A stretch of DNA of 64,000 bases from NCBI RefSeq assembly GCF_030689645.1, contig NZ_JAUYFU010000006.1, forward strand, positions 22,630 through 86,629, given 5' to 3'. The translations under genes were made by a program, and so were the position numbers. This DNA is from Humidesulfovibrio sp. (GTDB lineage: Bacteria; Desulfobacterota; Desulfovibrionia; Desulfovibrionales; Desulfovibrionaceae). A model generated the notes under the pieces. That model did not search any database. It was not told the origin of the DNA and saw only the letters and a list, made by a program, of their open reading frames with translations. Shown one piece after another: positions 17,976 to 26,778 of the stretch (position 1 is its first letter; each line of letters starts with the position of its first letter).

Positions 17976-18272
17976 ATGTCGCAGAAAATTTTCGAAGTGA
18001 ACGGCGTGCCCCTGGGCAGCATCCGCAACCGCAACGAAGAGCGGGTCATAAAGCTCATGCCCAAGGTTCTGGCCGAATTTTTGGACTACAAGCCGTCCTA
18101 CCTGGACATTCAAGACATCTACGCCCTGACCCTGAACAACCTGCCTCCGCGCTACAAGCAGCACGGCTCCATCATCATCCGCGAGTCCCTGGGCGATGAG
18201 GAGATCATGCGCGAGCTGCGTCTGGCCGTGGGCAAGGTGGAGATGGCCCCCACCGGCAAGCTTGAAGGCTAG
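17976..18272 (+). CDS. ComFB-like small protein
   Basis: A 98-residue protein resembling the late competence protein ComFB family. The central DIYALTLNNLPPRYKQHGSI matches the ComFB signature (a helix, then LPPRY and a strand). ComFB-type proteins are small cytoplasmic proteins; some bind cyclic nucleotides, but the role in this organism is unknown and no competence genes are near. The ATG has GGAGG 6 bases before it. It sits convergent with mazG, with only 6 bases between the stops. Confidence 0.72.
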   Translation: MSQKIFEVNGVPLGSIRNRNEERVIKLMPKVLAEFLDYKPSYLDIQDIYALTLNNLPPRYKQHGSIIIRESLGDEEIMRELRLAVGKVEMAPTGKLEG

Positions 18273-18278
18273 GGCGGC

Positions 18279-19079
18279 CTAAGCCAAGGCTTTGGCCTCG
18301 TCCCAGAGGCGGTTCTTGTCGTCCATGCTCATTTCAAGCAAATCGAGCCCGCGTTGCCGGGCCAATTCCTCCATGCACTTATAGCGCGCCAGGAACTTGA
18401 TGTTGGCGCGGTCCAGGGCTGCGTTGGCCTTGATGCCCTTTCTGCGGCCCAACTCCACCAGGGTGAACAGCGCGTCGCCGAACTCTTCTTCCATGCGCTC
18501 GGCCTTCTGGTCCGTTTCGGGTCCAGCGCAGGCTTCCTCAAATTCCTTCCACTCGGCGTCGAACTGGTCGCGGGCGTCTTCGTCGGTTGCCCAGGTGAAG
18601 TTCAGGCGCGCTGATTTGGCGTGGATGCGGTAGGCCTTCAAAAGCGGCGGCAGTCCCTCGGGCAGTGAGTCGAAGGCGCCGTTTTCTTTCCCGTTGCCGT
18701 TTTTTTCGCCGCGTTTGATGCGCTCCCAGTTGCGTAAAAGCTCTTCCTGATCGGCCACCACGGTATCGCCGAACACATGCGGGTGGCGGCGGATCATCTT
18801 GGCCGCGTTCTGCGCCACCACGTCCTCCAGGCTGAATTGCCCGGCGCGTGCGGCCAGGGTGGCCTGGAACAGCAGCAGAAAGAGCACGTCGCCCAATTCC
18901 TCGCAGGTCTCGGCCTGGTCGTCGGCGCGGATTGCCGACACCAGCTCAAAAGCTTCCTCGATGATGTAGTCGCAGAGGCTCTTGGGAGTCTGCTTCTGGT
19001 CCCAGGGGCATCCGCCGGGGCCAAGCAACGCGTCGATGACTTCCTGGATTTTGGCAATGCTCATGCTGTCCGAACTCAT
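18279..19079 (-). CDS. mazG: Nucleoside triphosphate pyrophosphohydrolase MazG
   Basis: A 266-residue MazG with two tandem MazG domains, which hydrolyses (d)NTPs to monophosphates and lowers (p)ppGpp or clears aberrant nucleotides. The first domain has GGCPWDQKQTPKSL and the metal-binding EExxE-type helix (EELGDVLF); the second repeats the pattern near EFGDALF. Length fits the two-domain E. coli form. It shares a strand with cvpA, whose end is 66 bases upstream. Confidence 0.94.
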   Translation of the reverse strand: MSSDSMSIAKIQEVIDALLGPGGCPWDQKQTPKSLCDYIIEEAFELVSAIRADDQAETCEELGDVLFLLLFQATLAARAGQFSLEDVVAQNAAKMIRRHPHVFGDTVVADQEELLRNWERIKRGEKNGNGKENGAFDSLPEGLPPLLKAYRIHAKSARLNFTWATDEDARDQFDAEWKEFEEACAGPETDQKAERMEEEFGDALFTLVELGRRKGIKANAALDRANIKFLARYKCMEELARQRGLDLLEMSMDDKNRLWDEAKALA

Positions 19080-19145
19080 GGCCGGTCTCCTTGTTTCTGC
19101 ATCGCTTCGCTGCGCAAGCCTGCGGCTCTGCGGCCAGGCGCGCAG

Positions 19146-19721
19146 CTAGATATGTTGCTTTTCTTTGTTTTTTTTCTGTTGCTGCTGTTGCTGCTTGGGC
19201 GGTGGCAGCGGGGCCGGCTTCGGCAGGGCGAAGCCGCCCTCCTCCAGGGTCTCGCGGATGGGGGCCGGGGTGAAGTTCGCCAGGAGCACCAGAGCCGGGT
19301 CGGTCTTCTGGGCAAAGGCGGATTGCTTGACCACGCTGGTGCCGGGCAACATGGCCTTGAGCAGCAGGAGCATCACCAGGGAGAGCAGGAGCCCTTCGAC
19401 AGCGCCGAATGCCGCGCCTGCCGCCTTGTCCACGACGGTGAGCATGGCGACCTTGAGCACGTCTTGGAGGAAGCGCACCAGGAACCACAGGGCCACCAGG
19501 GTGCCGATGAATGTGATGAGGTAGCTGAGGGCCTGCACCGTGTTCTGATTGGTGACGTAGACCTTGAGGTGCGGCACGAAGATGCCGTGCAGATGCGAAG
19601 CCACGAAAAGCCCGATGAAAACCGAACTCAAGGACACGGCCTCTTTGATGAGCCCGCGGTGGTAGCCCCGGAAGGCCACAAGGCCGACGATCGCTATGAT
19701 GATTATGTCCAGGGAATTCAT
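19146..19721 (-). CDS. cvpA: CvpA-family membrane protein
   Basis: A 191-residue inner-membrane protein of the CvpA (colicin V production) family. It has about four membrane helices, the typical N-terminus MNSLDIIIIAIVGLVAFRGY with GLIKE, and a conserved middle with FLVRFLQDVLK and AAFGAVEGLLL. The C-terminal 25 residues are a hydrophilic Pro/Gln/Lys tail (PPPKQQQQQQKK), unusually glutamine-rich for this GC-rich DNA. It is probably co-transcribed with mazG. Family members influence envelope and bile/secretion phenotypes, but the biochemical role is unknown. Confidence 0.88.
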   Translation of the reverse strand: MNSLDIIIIAIVGLVAFRGYHRGLIKEAVSLSSVFIGLFVASHLHGIFVPHLKVYVTNQNTVQALSYLITFIGTLVALWFLVRFLQDVLKVAMLTVVDKAAGAAFGAVEGLLLSLVMLLLLKAMLPGTSVVKQSAFAQKTDPALVLLANFTPAPIRETLEEGGFALPKPAPLPPPKQQQQQQKKNKEKQHI

Positions 19722-19913
19722 GGTCCCTCGCCGTTGTGGGCTGCGCGGGCGTTACAGCTGCGCCTGCGCCTTACTGGCCGTGACACCTAGCAGACCCGTG
19801 CGTGAAAGGGAAGGGGCCAGGGTCTTCTGCGGCGGGCGGTTGTGCTGGCCTGTGATTTCAGGTAGGACACGCGTCTATCACATGGGAAGCTTATCTCTGG
19901 GGGGCGTTGGACG

Positions 19914-20492
19914 ATGCGTCTGATCGAAACCGGGCTGCCGGGGCTTGCGCTCCTGGAGCCCAAGGTGTTCCGCGACGAGCGTGGTTTCTTTCTCGAGACC
20001 TACAGCGAGGCCGCCTTTGACGCCCTGGGCATCGGGGCCCGCTTCGTGCAGGACAACCACGCATACTCCGCACGAAAAGGGGTGCTGCGCGGGCTGCACT
20101 TTCAGCTGCCGCCCTTTGCCCAGGCCAAGCTTGTGTGGGTGGTGCGCGGAAGCGTGCTGGACGTGGCCGTGGACCTGCGGCGCGACTCGCCTACCTTTGG
20201 CCAGCATTTCAGCGCGGAGCTCTCGGCGGAGAACATGCTCCGGCTGTTTCTGCCGCGGGGATTCGCCCATGGCTACGTGACGCTGACCCCGGATGCCGAG
20301 TTTGTATATAAAGTCGACGCGCCCTATGCTTCAAAGGCCGATGCGGGCATCCTTTGGAACGACCCGGATCTCGGCATCGACTGGCCCGAGGCGGAGCCCC
20401 TGCTTTCGCCCAAAGACAGGCAGTTGCCCCGGCTTAGGGACATCGATTCGCCTTTTGTCTGCGACCCGCCCCATGGCGGCGTGCGCGGCTAA
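19914..20492 (+). CDS. rfbC: dTDP-4-dehydrorhamnose 3,5-epimerase
   Basis: A 192-residue cupin enzyme of dTDP-L-rhamnose synthesis that epimerises C3 and C5 of dTDP-4-keto-6-deoxyglucose. All family landmarks are present: DERGFFLETY, NHAYSARKGVLRGLHFQ (catalytic His), KLVWVVRGSVLDVAVDLR, LFLPRGFAHGY and the DPDLGIDWP end. Length is standard. It is followed after 16 bases by manC, forming a nucleotide-sugar operon for surface polysaccharide. rfbA, B and D are not in the window. Confidence 0.97.
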   Translation: MRLIETGLPGLALLEPKVFRDERGFFLETYSEAAFDALGIGARFVQDNHAYSARKGVLRGLHFQLPPFAQAKLVWVVRGSVLDVAVDLRRDSPTFGQHFSAELSAENMLRLFLPRGFAHGYVTLTPDAEFVYKVDAPYASKADAGILWNDPDLGIDWPEAEPLLSPKDRQLPRLRDIDSPFVCDPPHGGVRG

Positions 20493-20508
20493 CCCATCCG
20501 GGAGTCCT

Positions 20509-21957
20509 ATGCCGATAAAACGCAACGCACCCAAGGAGTCCCCCGCCCGGCACGCCATTATTCTGGCGGGCGGCTCGGGTACCCGGCTTTGGCCGCTTTC
20601 GCGCAATCTTTTTCCCAAACAACTGCTGGCCCTGAACGGCGAGTTGACCCTGCTGCAGCAGACCGTGCGCCGGGTGCTCACGGCCTTTGCGCCGCAGAAC
20701 GTCTGGGTGGTGACCAACGAAGAGCACGTGTTCGAGGTTCGCAGCCAACTGCGCAGCCTGAACCCGGTGCTGGACGCCCACGTTCTGGCCGAACCCCTGG
20801 CGCGCAACACCCTGCCCGCAGTGCTGCTGGGGCTTGATCGCATCGTGCCCCTTGAGGACAAGGCTGCTGACGAGTCCCTGGTGGCTGTGTTCCCTTCCGA
20901 CCACCTTCTGGAGGATTTGGAAGGCTTCCGCAGCTCCCTCAATCAGGCCATGGGCTTGGCCGCGCGCGGGCTTTTCGTCACCTTTGGCGTGCTGCCGCGC
21001 AAGCCAGAAACCGGCTACGGCTACATCGCCAGGGGCAAGCAGCTGGAAGAGGGCGGCTATGAAGTGGAGAGCTTCATCGAGAAGCCCAAGCTCGAAAAGG
21101 CCGTCGAGTTTTTGAAAAGCGGCCGCCATTACTGGAACAGCGGCGTGTTCGTGTTTCGCGCGCGGGAGTTTCTGTCCGCCGTGGCCGCGCACACGCCGGA
21201 GCTTTGGTCCTGGTGGTCCGGGCGCGGCGCAGCTGCGCTCGTCTCCGGCTACGGAGCCCTGCCCAACCTTTCCGTCGACTACGGCATTGCGGAGAAGATC
21301 GAGGACATCGCGGTGGTGGAGGCCCGGTTCGACTGGGACGACCTGGGCAATTGGGAGGCCATCTACCGCCTTGGCAAGAAGGACGAGGCCGGCAACGTCA
21401 TTCAGGGCGACGTGCTGGCCATGGACTGCAGGGATTGCCTGCTCATCTCCAAAGGCGGCAAGCTGGCCGTGGTCGGCCTTCGCGGCATGATCATGATCCA
21501 GACCCGCGACGCCACCCTTACCTGCCCGCTCACGGATGTGCAGCGGGTGAAAGAGGTTGTGGCGCTTCTTAAGTCTCAGGGCAGCCAACTGGTGGAAAGC
21601 CACCTTACCGTCAAGCGTCCTTGGGGCAGCTATTCGGTGTTGGAGGAAGGGCAGCACTACAAGATCAAGCGCATAGAGGTGCTGGCCGGCGCGCGGCTGA
21701 GCCTGCAGATGCACCACCATAGAAGCGAGCATTGGGTGGTGGTTTCGGGCACGGCGCTGGTCGAGATCGATGGGGTGGAGCGCTTGCTTGTGGAGAATCA
21801 GGCCGTGGATATCGCCAAGGCCACCACGCACAGACTGGCGAATCCGGGTAAGGTTCCGCTTGAGATCATTGAAATTCAAAGCGGGCCGTATCTGGAAGAG
21901 GACGATATTGTACGTTTTGATGATGTTTATGGGCGGGTGAAACAGGAGAACTCGTGA
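20509..21957 (+). CDS. manC: Mannose-1-phosphate guanylyltransferase / mannose-6-phosphate isomerase
   Basis: A 482-residue bifunctional type II enzyme making GDP-mannose. The N-terminal nucleotidyltransferase has LAGGSGTRLWPLSR, FPKQLLAL and the FVEKP-like FIEKPKLEKA. The C-terminal cupin has KRPWGSY, then SLQMHHHRSEHWVVVSGTA, which holds the metal-binding histidines of the phosphomannose isomerase. ATG 20509 is chosen because GGGAG lies 6 bases before it and the protein begins just before the nucleotide site; an open frame extends upstream into rfbC without a start signal. It supplies GDP-mannose for lipopolysaccharide or capsule. Confidence 0.96.
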   Translation: MPIKRNAPKESPARHAIILAGGSGTRLWPLSRNLFPKQLLALNGELTLLQQTVRRVLTAFAPQNVWVVTNEEHVFEVRSQLRSLNPVLDAHVLAEPLARNTLPAVLLGLDRIVPLEDKAADESLVAVFPSDHLLEDLEGFRSSLNQAMGLAARGLFVTFGVLPRKPETGYGYIARGKQLEEGGYEVESFIEKPKLEKAVEFLKSGRHYWNSGVFVFRAREFLSAVAAHTPELWSWWSGRGAAALVSGYGALPNLSVDYGIAEKIEDIAVVEARFDWDDLGNWEAIYRLGKKDEAGNVIQGDVLAMDCRDCLLISKGGKLAVVGLRGMIMIQTRDATLTCPLTDVQRVKEVVALLKSQGSQLVESHLTVKRPWGSYSVLEEGQHYKIKRIEVLAGARLSLQMHHHRSEHWVVVSGTALVEIDGVERLLVENQAVDIAKATTHRLANPGKVPLEIIEIQSGPYLEEDDIVRFDDVYGRVKQENS

Positions 21958-21973
21958 ATTTTTTCCTAAGCCC

Positions 21974-22004
21974 TTGACACGCCAGAGCGTGGTCCTTTAT
22001 GAAA
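21974..22004 (+). promoter_or_regulatory. Candidate sigma-70 promoter for the qrc operon
   Basis: A perfect TTGACA (21974-21979) is followed 18 bases later by TATGAA, four of six matches to the -10 consensus. Transcription would begin near 22011, giving a leader of about 50 bases before the qrcA start chosen here. The upstream candidate start codon at 21999 would fall inside the -10 box, which argues against it. Confidence 0.5.
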
Positions 22005-22061
22005 ACGCAGTTTTCCGTGGCGAAATTTGACCAGAAACTACAGGAGCGATGGGGCGAGGTT

Positions 22062-22610
22062 ATGGAGGAAAAGAAACAGTGCAAGGGGTGTGGGGGGGCG
22101 TTGCCCTTCGTGATCGGCTTTGTGGCCGCAGTTATCGCAGGCTGGGTTCTCTTCCCTGACTTGATTTACAGCAAGAAGACGCAGCCCATCCGCTTCAGCC
22201 ATAAGGTCCACCAGGAGCAGGGCATGGAGTGTTCGAGCTGTCACACGTTCCGTGATGACGGCTCTTTTGCCGGGCTTCCGAACAATGAAAGCTGCATGCA
22301 GTGCCATGCAGACGTCATTGGAACCGACCCGGCGGAAGTGGCTTACGTCGAGAAGTACGCCAAGACGGGCAAGGAAGTTCCTTGGCTCATCTACCAGTAC
22401 CAGCCAGACAACGTGTATTTCAGCCACAAGGCGCACGAGTCCTTTGAGTGCAAGTCCTGCCACCCCGATGTCGGCAAGACGGACACTCCGCCGGTTTATT
22501 ATGAGAACAGGCTGTCCGGATACAGCAAGCAGACGATGAAGATGTGGCAGTGCGAGCGCTGCCATGCCGAGAACGGCGTCAGCAACGCCTGTCACGTCTG
22601 CCACAAGTAA
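22062..22610 (+). CDS. qrcA: Qrc complex multihaem cytochrome c subunit QrcA
   Basis: A 182-residue membrane-anchored periplasmic cytochrome c. One N-terminal helix (about 15-32, PFVIGFVAAVIAGWVL) anchors it, and five CxxCH haem sites are visible: CSSCH, CMQCH, CKSCH, CERCH and CHVCH. It takes electrons from the type I cytochrome c3 pool and passes them to the other Qrc subunits and menaquinone. An in-frame ATG at 21999 would add 21 residues, but those codons are atypical and overlap the candidate promoter; the ribosome site for 22062 is also weak, so the start is uncertain. It is the first gene of a four-gene operon. Confidence 0.88.
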   Translation: MEEKKQCKGCGGALPFVIGFVAAVIAGWVLFPDLIYSKKTQPIRFSHKVHQEQGMECSSCHTFRDDGSFAGLPNNESCMQCHADVIGTDPAEVAYVEKYAKTGKEVPWLIYQYQPDNVYFSHKAHESFECKSCHPDVGKTDTPPVYYENRLSGYSKQTMKMWQCERCHAENGVSNACHVCHK

Positions 22611-22626
22611 AAGAGGGGTGCGTAAG

Positions 22627-24696
22627 ATGGGTTTGGATCGCAGAGGATTCGTCAAAATCGTAATGGGAGGCGTTGCAGGCACCCTGTTCACGCCTGTCAT
22701 CTGGCAGAGCCTGGACGATGTGTCCATCTGGTCCCAGAATTGGGGCTGGATCCCTCGCCTGAACAAGGGCGAGGTGAAAGCCAAGTCCGCCTTGAGCAAA
22801 CTGTGCCCAGCCGGTTGCGCCGTGAAGGTGAAGACCGTTGGCGGGCTGCCCTTTGCCGCGATTGGCAACACCGCCAATCCCATGAGCAAAGGCGGCGTGT
22901 GCCCCATTTGCACGGGCGGCGCTCAGCTCATGTACAGCCCGGCCCGCGTGAAGTCGCCCATGAAGAAGGTGGGCGAAGGCAAGTACGAGGCCATTAAGTG
23001 GGAAGAAGCCGAGGCCATGCTCGTTGAGAAGCTGACCCCCCTCAAGGGGCAGGACGGCAAGATCGCCGCCATCAGCGGCGACGAGACCGGCACCGCCAAC
23101 GAAGTGTTGAGCGCCATGCTGGCCGGATTGGGCAGCACCGGCTTCTATGTCATGCCCGGCGAGATGTTCACCGCCACCAAGGGCGTGAAGCTCATGGGCG
23201 GCAACGGACAGCCCGGCTTCGACATCGAGGGTTCGGACCTGGTGCTCATGATCGGCGCGGATGCGCTTGACTCCTGGGGCACCACAGTGGCCAACCAGAA
23301 GGCGTTCGCCGCCACCCGCCCCACCGGCGGCGCGGCTACCGCTCAGTACATCTACGCTGGCCCGGTGTTGAACAACACCGCCAGCGTTTGCGACAAGTGG
23401 GTGGCTGTGCCCCCCACCGCCATGGCGACCTTCGCCCTGGCCCTTGCCAATCAGTTGATCGCCGCAGGTGCGGTTTCCTCGGCTGCCGACTTCGGCGATT
23501 ACAAGGCGCTGGTCGCCAAGTACACGCCGGAAGCCTTTGAGGCCGCCACCGGACTCAAGGCCGACGTCCTTAAGGATCTCGTCGCCAAGATCAAGGCCGC
23601 CAAGGCTCCGCTGATCGTGGCTGGCGCCTCCTTCGGACAGGGCGCCGGCGCCCTTGACTTCGTTGCCGCCGCCTCCCTCAACGTGCTTCTGGGCCGCGTG
23701 GGCCAGAAGGGCGGCATGACGCTTCTGGGCGCGGCCCCCAAGGCCATCGCTTCAGCGGCTGACCGCGAGAACGCCAAGGATGCAGGTAGCTTCCTGGCCT
23801 CTGTGGCCACAGGCAAGGCTACTCCGGGCGCGCTTCTGATCTACGAAGCCAACCCGGCCTTCGCCCTGCCCCAGGCCGCTGAAATGGCCAAAGCCATGGG
23901 CAATATCGGCTTCAAGGTGAGCTTCAGCACCTACATGGATGAGACCGCGGCCCTGGCCGACCTCATCCTGCCCGCGCCGCACCCCTACGAGCGCTTTGAC
24001 GACGCCATGAATCCTTACGGCGTGTCCAAGCCCACGTACCTGGCCGGCAAGCCTGTGGTTTCAAAGCCTGTTGCGGACTGCAAGGATCCTGTTGACGTGC
24101 TCCTGGCCGCTGCTGCGAAGCTCGGCCTGTCCCTGGGCTTCGATACCTACGCTGATGTCATCAAGGCCAAGGCTACGGCTCTGGGCGGCGACTTCGACGC
24201 TCTGGCCGCTGGCGGCATCTGGAACGGCGAAGCCAAGGGCGGCGCCCTGACCCTGGGCGCTGGCGCCCTGGCAAAGGCTGTTCCCGTCAAGACCGACGAG
24301 AAGGCCGTGGCCCTGGCCCCGGTCACCCGTCTGGCCTACGGCACCGCCTCCCTGGCTACCCCTCCCGCCAACCTCGTGACCCTGCGCGATACCGAACTTG
24401 TGGGCAAAGACCTCTTTGTTCAGATGAACGGCGCCACGGCCAAGAAGCTGGGCGTTGCCAAGGGCAACAAGGTGAAGCTCACCTCCGGAAGCGGCGAGAT
24501 CAAGGCCCGTGTGCATGTGAGCGAGGGCGTTGCCGCCAATACGGTTGCCGTGCTCCTGGGCTTTGGCCGCAGCGCGTGGGACGAGTTCACCAAGGGCAAG
24601 GGCGAGAACGTCTACAAGATCCTCACGGTGAGCGACGAAGCAGGCACGGGCCTCAAGGTGTGGGCTGGCTCCACCGTCACCGTCGCGAAGGTTTAG
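22627..24696 (+). CDS. qrcB: Qrc complex molybdopterin-oxidoreductase-like subunit QrcB
   Basis: A 689-residue protein of the molybdopterin oxidoreductase (DMSO reductase) superfamily. The start LDRRGFVKIVMGG is a Tat-like signal, placing it in the periplasm. A cysteine set at about C60, C64, C92 and C95 (CPAGC and VCPIC) can hold one [4Fe-4S] cluster. In characterised Qrc this subunit has no molybdenum cofactor, and here the family's usual active-site context is also eroded, with long Ala/Lys-rich stretches. It starts 16 bases after qrcA. The fold is probably structural plus electron relay rather than catalytic for an oxyanion. Confidence 0.9.
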   Translation: MGLDRRGFVKIVMGGVAGTLFTPVIWQSLDDVSIWSQNWGWIPRLNKGEVKAKSALSKLCPAGCAVKVKTVGGLPFAAIGNTANPMSKGGVCPICTGGAQLMYSPARVKSPMKKVGEGKYEAIKWEEAEAMLVEKLTPLKGQDGKIAAISGDETGTANEVLSAMLAGLGSTGFYVMPGEMFTATKGVKLMGGNGQPGFDIEGSDLVLMIGADALDSWGTTVANQKAFAATRPTGGAATAQYIYAGPVLNNTASVCDKWVAVPPTAMATFALALANQLIAAGAVSSAADFGDYKALVAKYTPEAFEAATGLKADVLKDLVAKIKAAKAPLIVAGASFGQGAGALDFVAAASLNVLLGRVGQKGGMTLLGAAPKAIASAADRENAKDAGSFLASVATGKATPGALLIYEANPAFALPQAAEMAKAMGNIGFKVSFSTYMDETAALADLILPAPHPYERFDDAMNPYGVSKPTYLAGKPVVSKPVADCKDPVDVLLAAAAKLGLSLGFDTYADVIKAKATALGGDFDALAAGGIWNGEAKGGALTLGAGALAKAVPVKTDEKAVALAPVTRLAYGTASLATPPANLVTLRDTELVGKDLFVQMNGATAKKLGVAKGNKVKLTSGSGEIKARVHVSEGVAANTVAVLLGFGRSAWDEFTKGKGENVYKILTVSDEAGTGLKVWAGSTVTVAKV

Positions 24697-24706
24697 GGGG
24701 ACCACG

Positions 24707-25486
24707 ATGAAAGCCAAAGAATTCAACATCAAGTGGGGCATGGTCATTGACCTGGACAAGTGCACGGGCTGCGGCGCGTGCATGACAGCCTGCCAGGTCG
24801 AGAACAATATCGCCCCCATGGTCGATGCGTCTAACAAGTTGCGCACCTTGAGTTGGATGCTCGTGTATGAGCTTTCCAACAAGAAGGCCGCTCCGGATGC
24901 CGAGATCGCTTACCTGCCTCGCCCATGCATGCAGTGCGGCAACCCCACCTGTGTGCCCGTGTGCCCCGTTATCGCCACGGACAAGAACGAGGAAGGCGGC
25001 ATCGTCAGCCAGATCTATCCGCGTTGCATCGGCTGCCGGTACTGCATGGCCGCCTGCCCGTACCATGCCCGCTACTTCAACTGGGAAGACCCCATTTTCC
25101 CGAAGGGCATGGAGAAGACGCTGTCTCCCAACACCTCTGTCCGTCCTCGCGGTGTGGTTGAGAAGTGCAACTTCTGCCACACCCGGCTTATGAAGGCCAA
25201 GGACAAGGCTCGTCAGGAAGGCGGCAATCCCGAAGCTCTGGCTGATGGTGCTTACATGCCCGCTTGCGCGGAAGTGTGCCCCACCGGCGCCATCTCCTTC
25301 GGTGATATCAAAAACCCGGAGCACAAGGTGCATGAGTTGGCCAAGGGCGAAAACGCCTACCGCCTGCTTGAAAAGCTGGGCCTGGCCCCGCAGGTGTACT
25401 ACGTGAGCAAGCGCGAGTGGGTGCGCAAACTGGGCGATAACTACGCCGCCACCGGCAAGGCCGGGGCTGAAAAGAAGCATTCCTAG
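24707..25486 (+). CDS. qrcC: Qrc complex iron-sulfur subunit QrcC
   Basis: A 259-residue periplasmic iron-sulfur protein of the PsrB/DmsB type with four cysteine groups: CTGCGACMTAC (C19-C29), CMQCGNPTCVPVC, CIGCRYCMAAC and the pair CNFC/CAEVC. These fit three to four cubane clusters that relay electrons between haem subunit QrcA and the membrane subunit QrcD. There is no signal peptide; it probably travels with QrcB through the Tat pathway. It starts 10 bases after qrcB with GGGGG upstream. Confidence 0.93.
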   Translation: MKAKEFNIKWGMVIDLDKCTGCGACMTACQVENNIAPMVDASNKLRTLSWMLVYELSNKKAAPDAEIAYLPRPCMQCGNPTCVPVCPVIATDKNEEGGIVSQIYPRCIGCRYCMAACPYHARYFNWEDPIFPKGMEKTLSPNTSVRPRGVVEKCNFCHTRLMKAKDKARQEGGNPEALADGAYMPACAEVCPTGAISFGDIKNPEHKVHELAKGENAYRLLEKLGLAPQVYYVSKREWVRKLGDNYAATGKAGAEKKHS

Positions 25487-25495
25487 GGGGCGCAT

Positions 25496-26725
25496 ATGGA
25501 TAGGGCACTCTTTCCCGATGGTGTGGAGCGCTGCTCCTTCGGCAAATTCGCGCTGTGGATGGGTTTCGTCACTGCGTTCTTCCTGTTCGGCCTTTATGCG
25601 ATGATCTTGATTTTCGCCAAGGGCATCGTTGTCACCGGACTGGACAACTACTTCGGATTCGGACTGTGGATCACCTTCGACTTGGCGGTCATCGCCTTGG
25701 GCGCTGGTGCGTTCTTCACCGGATTCCTCAAGTATATTCTGAAAATCGACCAGCTTAAAAATATCATCAACCTGACGGTAATCATCGGGTTTATCTGCTA
25801 CTCGGGCGCCATGCTCGTCCTCACCATGGACATCGGTCAGCCGATCCGTGCATGGTTCGGCTACTGGCACCCCAACGTCCACTCCATGCTGACGGAAGTC
25901 ATCTTCTGCATCACCTGCTACTGCCTGGTGCTCATCATCGAGTACGTTCCCCTGATCCTTGAGCAGAAGCAGTTGAACAAGATCCCCTTCCTGCACCACC
26001 TTGCCCACAACATGCACGTGAACATGGCTCTCTTCGCCGGCATCGGCGCGTTCCTGTCCACGTTCCACCAGGGTTCCCTGGGCGGCATGTACGGTGTGCT
26101 CATGGGCCGTCCCTATGCCTTCCGAGAGGGCTTCTTCATCTGGCCCTGGACGTTCTTCCTGTTCGTCCTTTCCGCTGTCGGCTCCGGGCCCATCTTCACA
26201 GTTCTGTGCTGCACGCTCATGGAAAAGATGACCGGCCGCAAGCTGGTTGACTTCAAGACCAAGGCCCTCATGGGCAAAATTGCCGGCACCATGCTCACCG
26301 TCTACATCTTCTTCAAGATCCTGGACACCTGGGCCTGGGCCAACAATTTCCTGCCCAGCGTCGGCATGACCTTCGATCAGATGTTCTACGGCATCATCTA
26401 CGGCAAGTGGCTGATGTTCACCGAGATCATCCTGTGCGGTTTGGTTCCGGCCATCATGCTCATCACTCCGAGCATCCGCAACAACCCCACGCTGTTGTAC
26501 ACTGCAGGCATTCTGGACTGTATCGGCGTGACCCTGAACCGCTACCTGTTCACGGTCCAGGCCATCGCCATCCCGGTGATGCCCTTCGATTCCTGGCAGT
26601 TCTACTACCCGAACTGGACTGAGTGGTCGACCTGCGGCATGATCGTTGCCTACGGCGTCATTGTCATGAGTCTGTCTTACCGCTACTTGCCCGTGTTCCC
26701 CCAGGAACGCGCCCTGAACAAGTAG
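25496..26725 (+). CDS. qrcD: Qrc complex menaquinone-binding membrane subunit QrcD
   Basis: A 409-residue integral membrane protein of the NrfD/PsrC family with about ten helices, carrying the quinone site of the complex. Helix-rich segments such as FAKGIVVTGLDNYFGFGLWI and HPNVHSMLTEVIFCITCY follow the NrfD pattern. It begins 9 bases after qrcC with AGGGGG before the ATG, and a strong terminator lies 22 bases after it, closing the operon. Together QrcABCD reduces menaquinone with electrons from periplasmic H2/formate oxidation during sulfate respiration. Confidence 0.94.
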   Translation: MDRALFPDGVERCSFGKFALWMGFVTAFFLFGLYAMILIFAKGIVVTGLDNYFGFGLWITFDLAVIALGAGAFFTGFLKYILKIDQLKNIINLTVIIGFICYSGAMLVLTMDIGQPIRAWFGYWHPNVHSMLTEVIFCITCYCLVLIIEYVPLILEQKQLNKIPFLHHLAHNMHVNMALFAGIGAFLSTFHQGSLGGMYGVLMGRPYAFREGFFIWPWTFFLFVLSAVGSGPIFTVLCCTLMEKMTGRKLVDFKTKALMGKIAGTMLTVYIFFKILDTWAWANNFLPSVGMTFDQMFYGIIYGKWLMFTEIILCGLVPAIMLITPSIRNNPTLLYTAGILDCIGVTLNRYLFTVQAIAIPVMPFDSWQFYYPNWTEWSTCGMIVAYGVIVMSLSYRYLPVFPQERALNK

Positions 26726-26747
26726 TTTACAGCTTCCCTTGATTCCT

Positions 26748-26778
26748 AGAGCCCGGCCACAAGGTCGGGCTCTTTTTT
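26748..26778 (+). terminator. Intrinsic terminator of the qrc operon
   Basis: Arms AGAGCCCGGCC and GGTCGGGCTCT (one wobble) with an ACAA loop run straight into TTTTTTT. It is a textbook terminator 22 bases after the qrcD stop. Confidence 0.95.
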
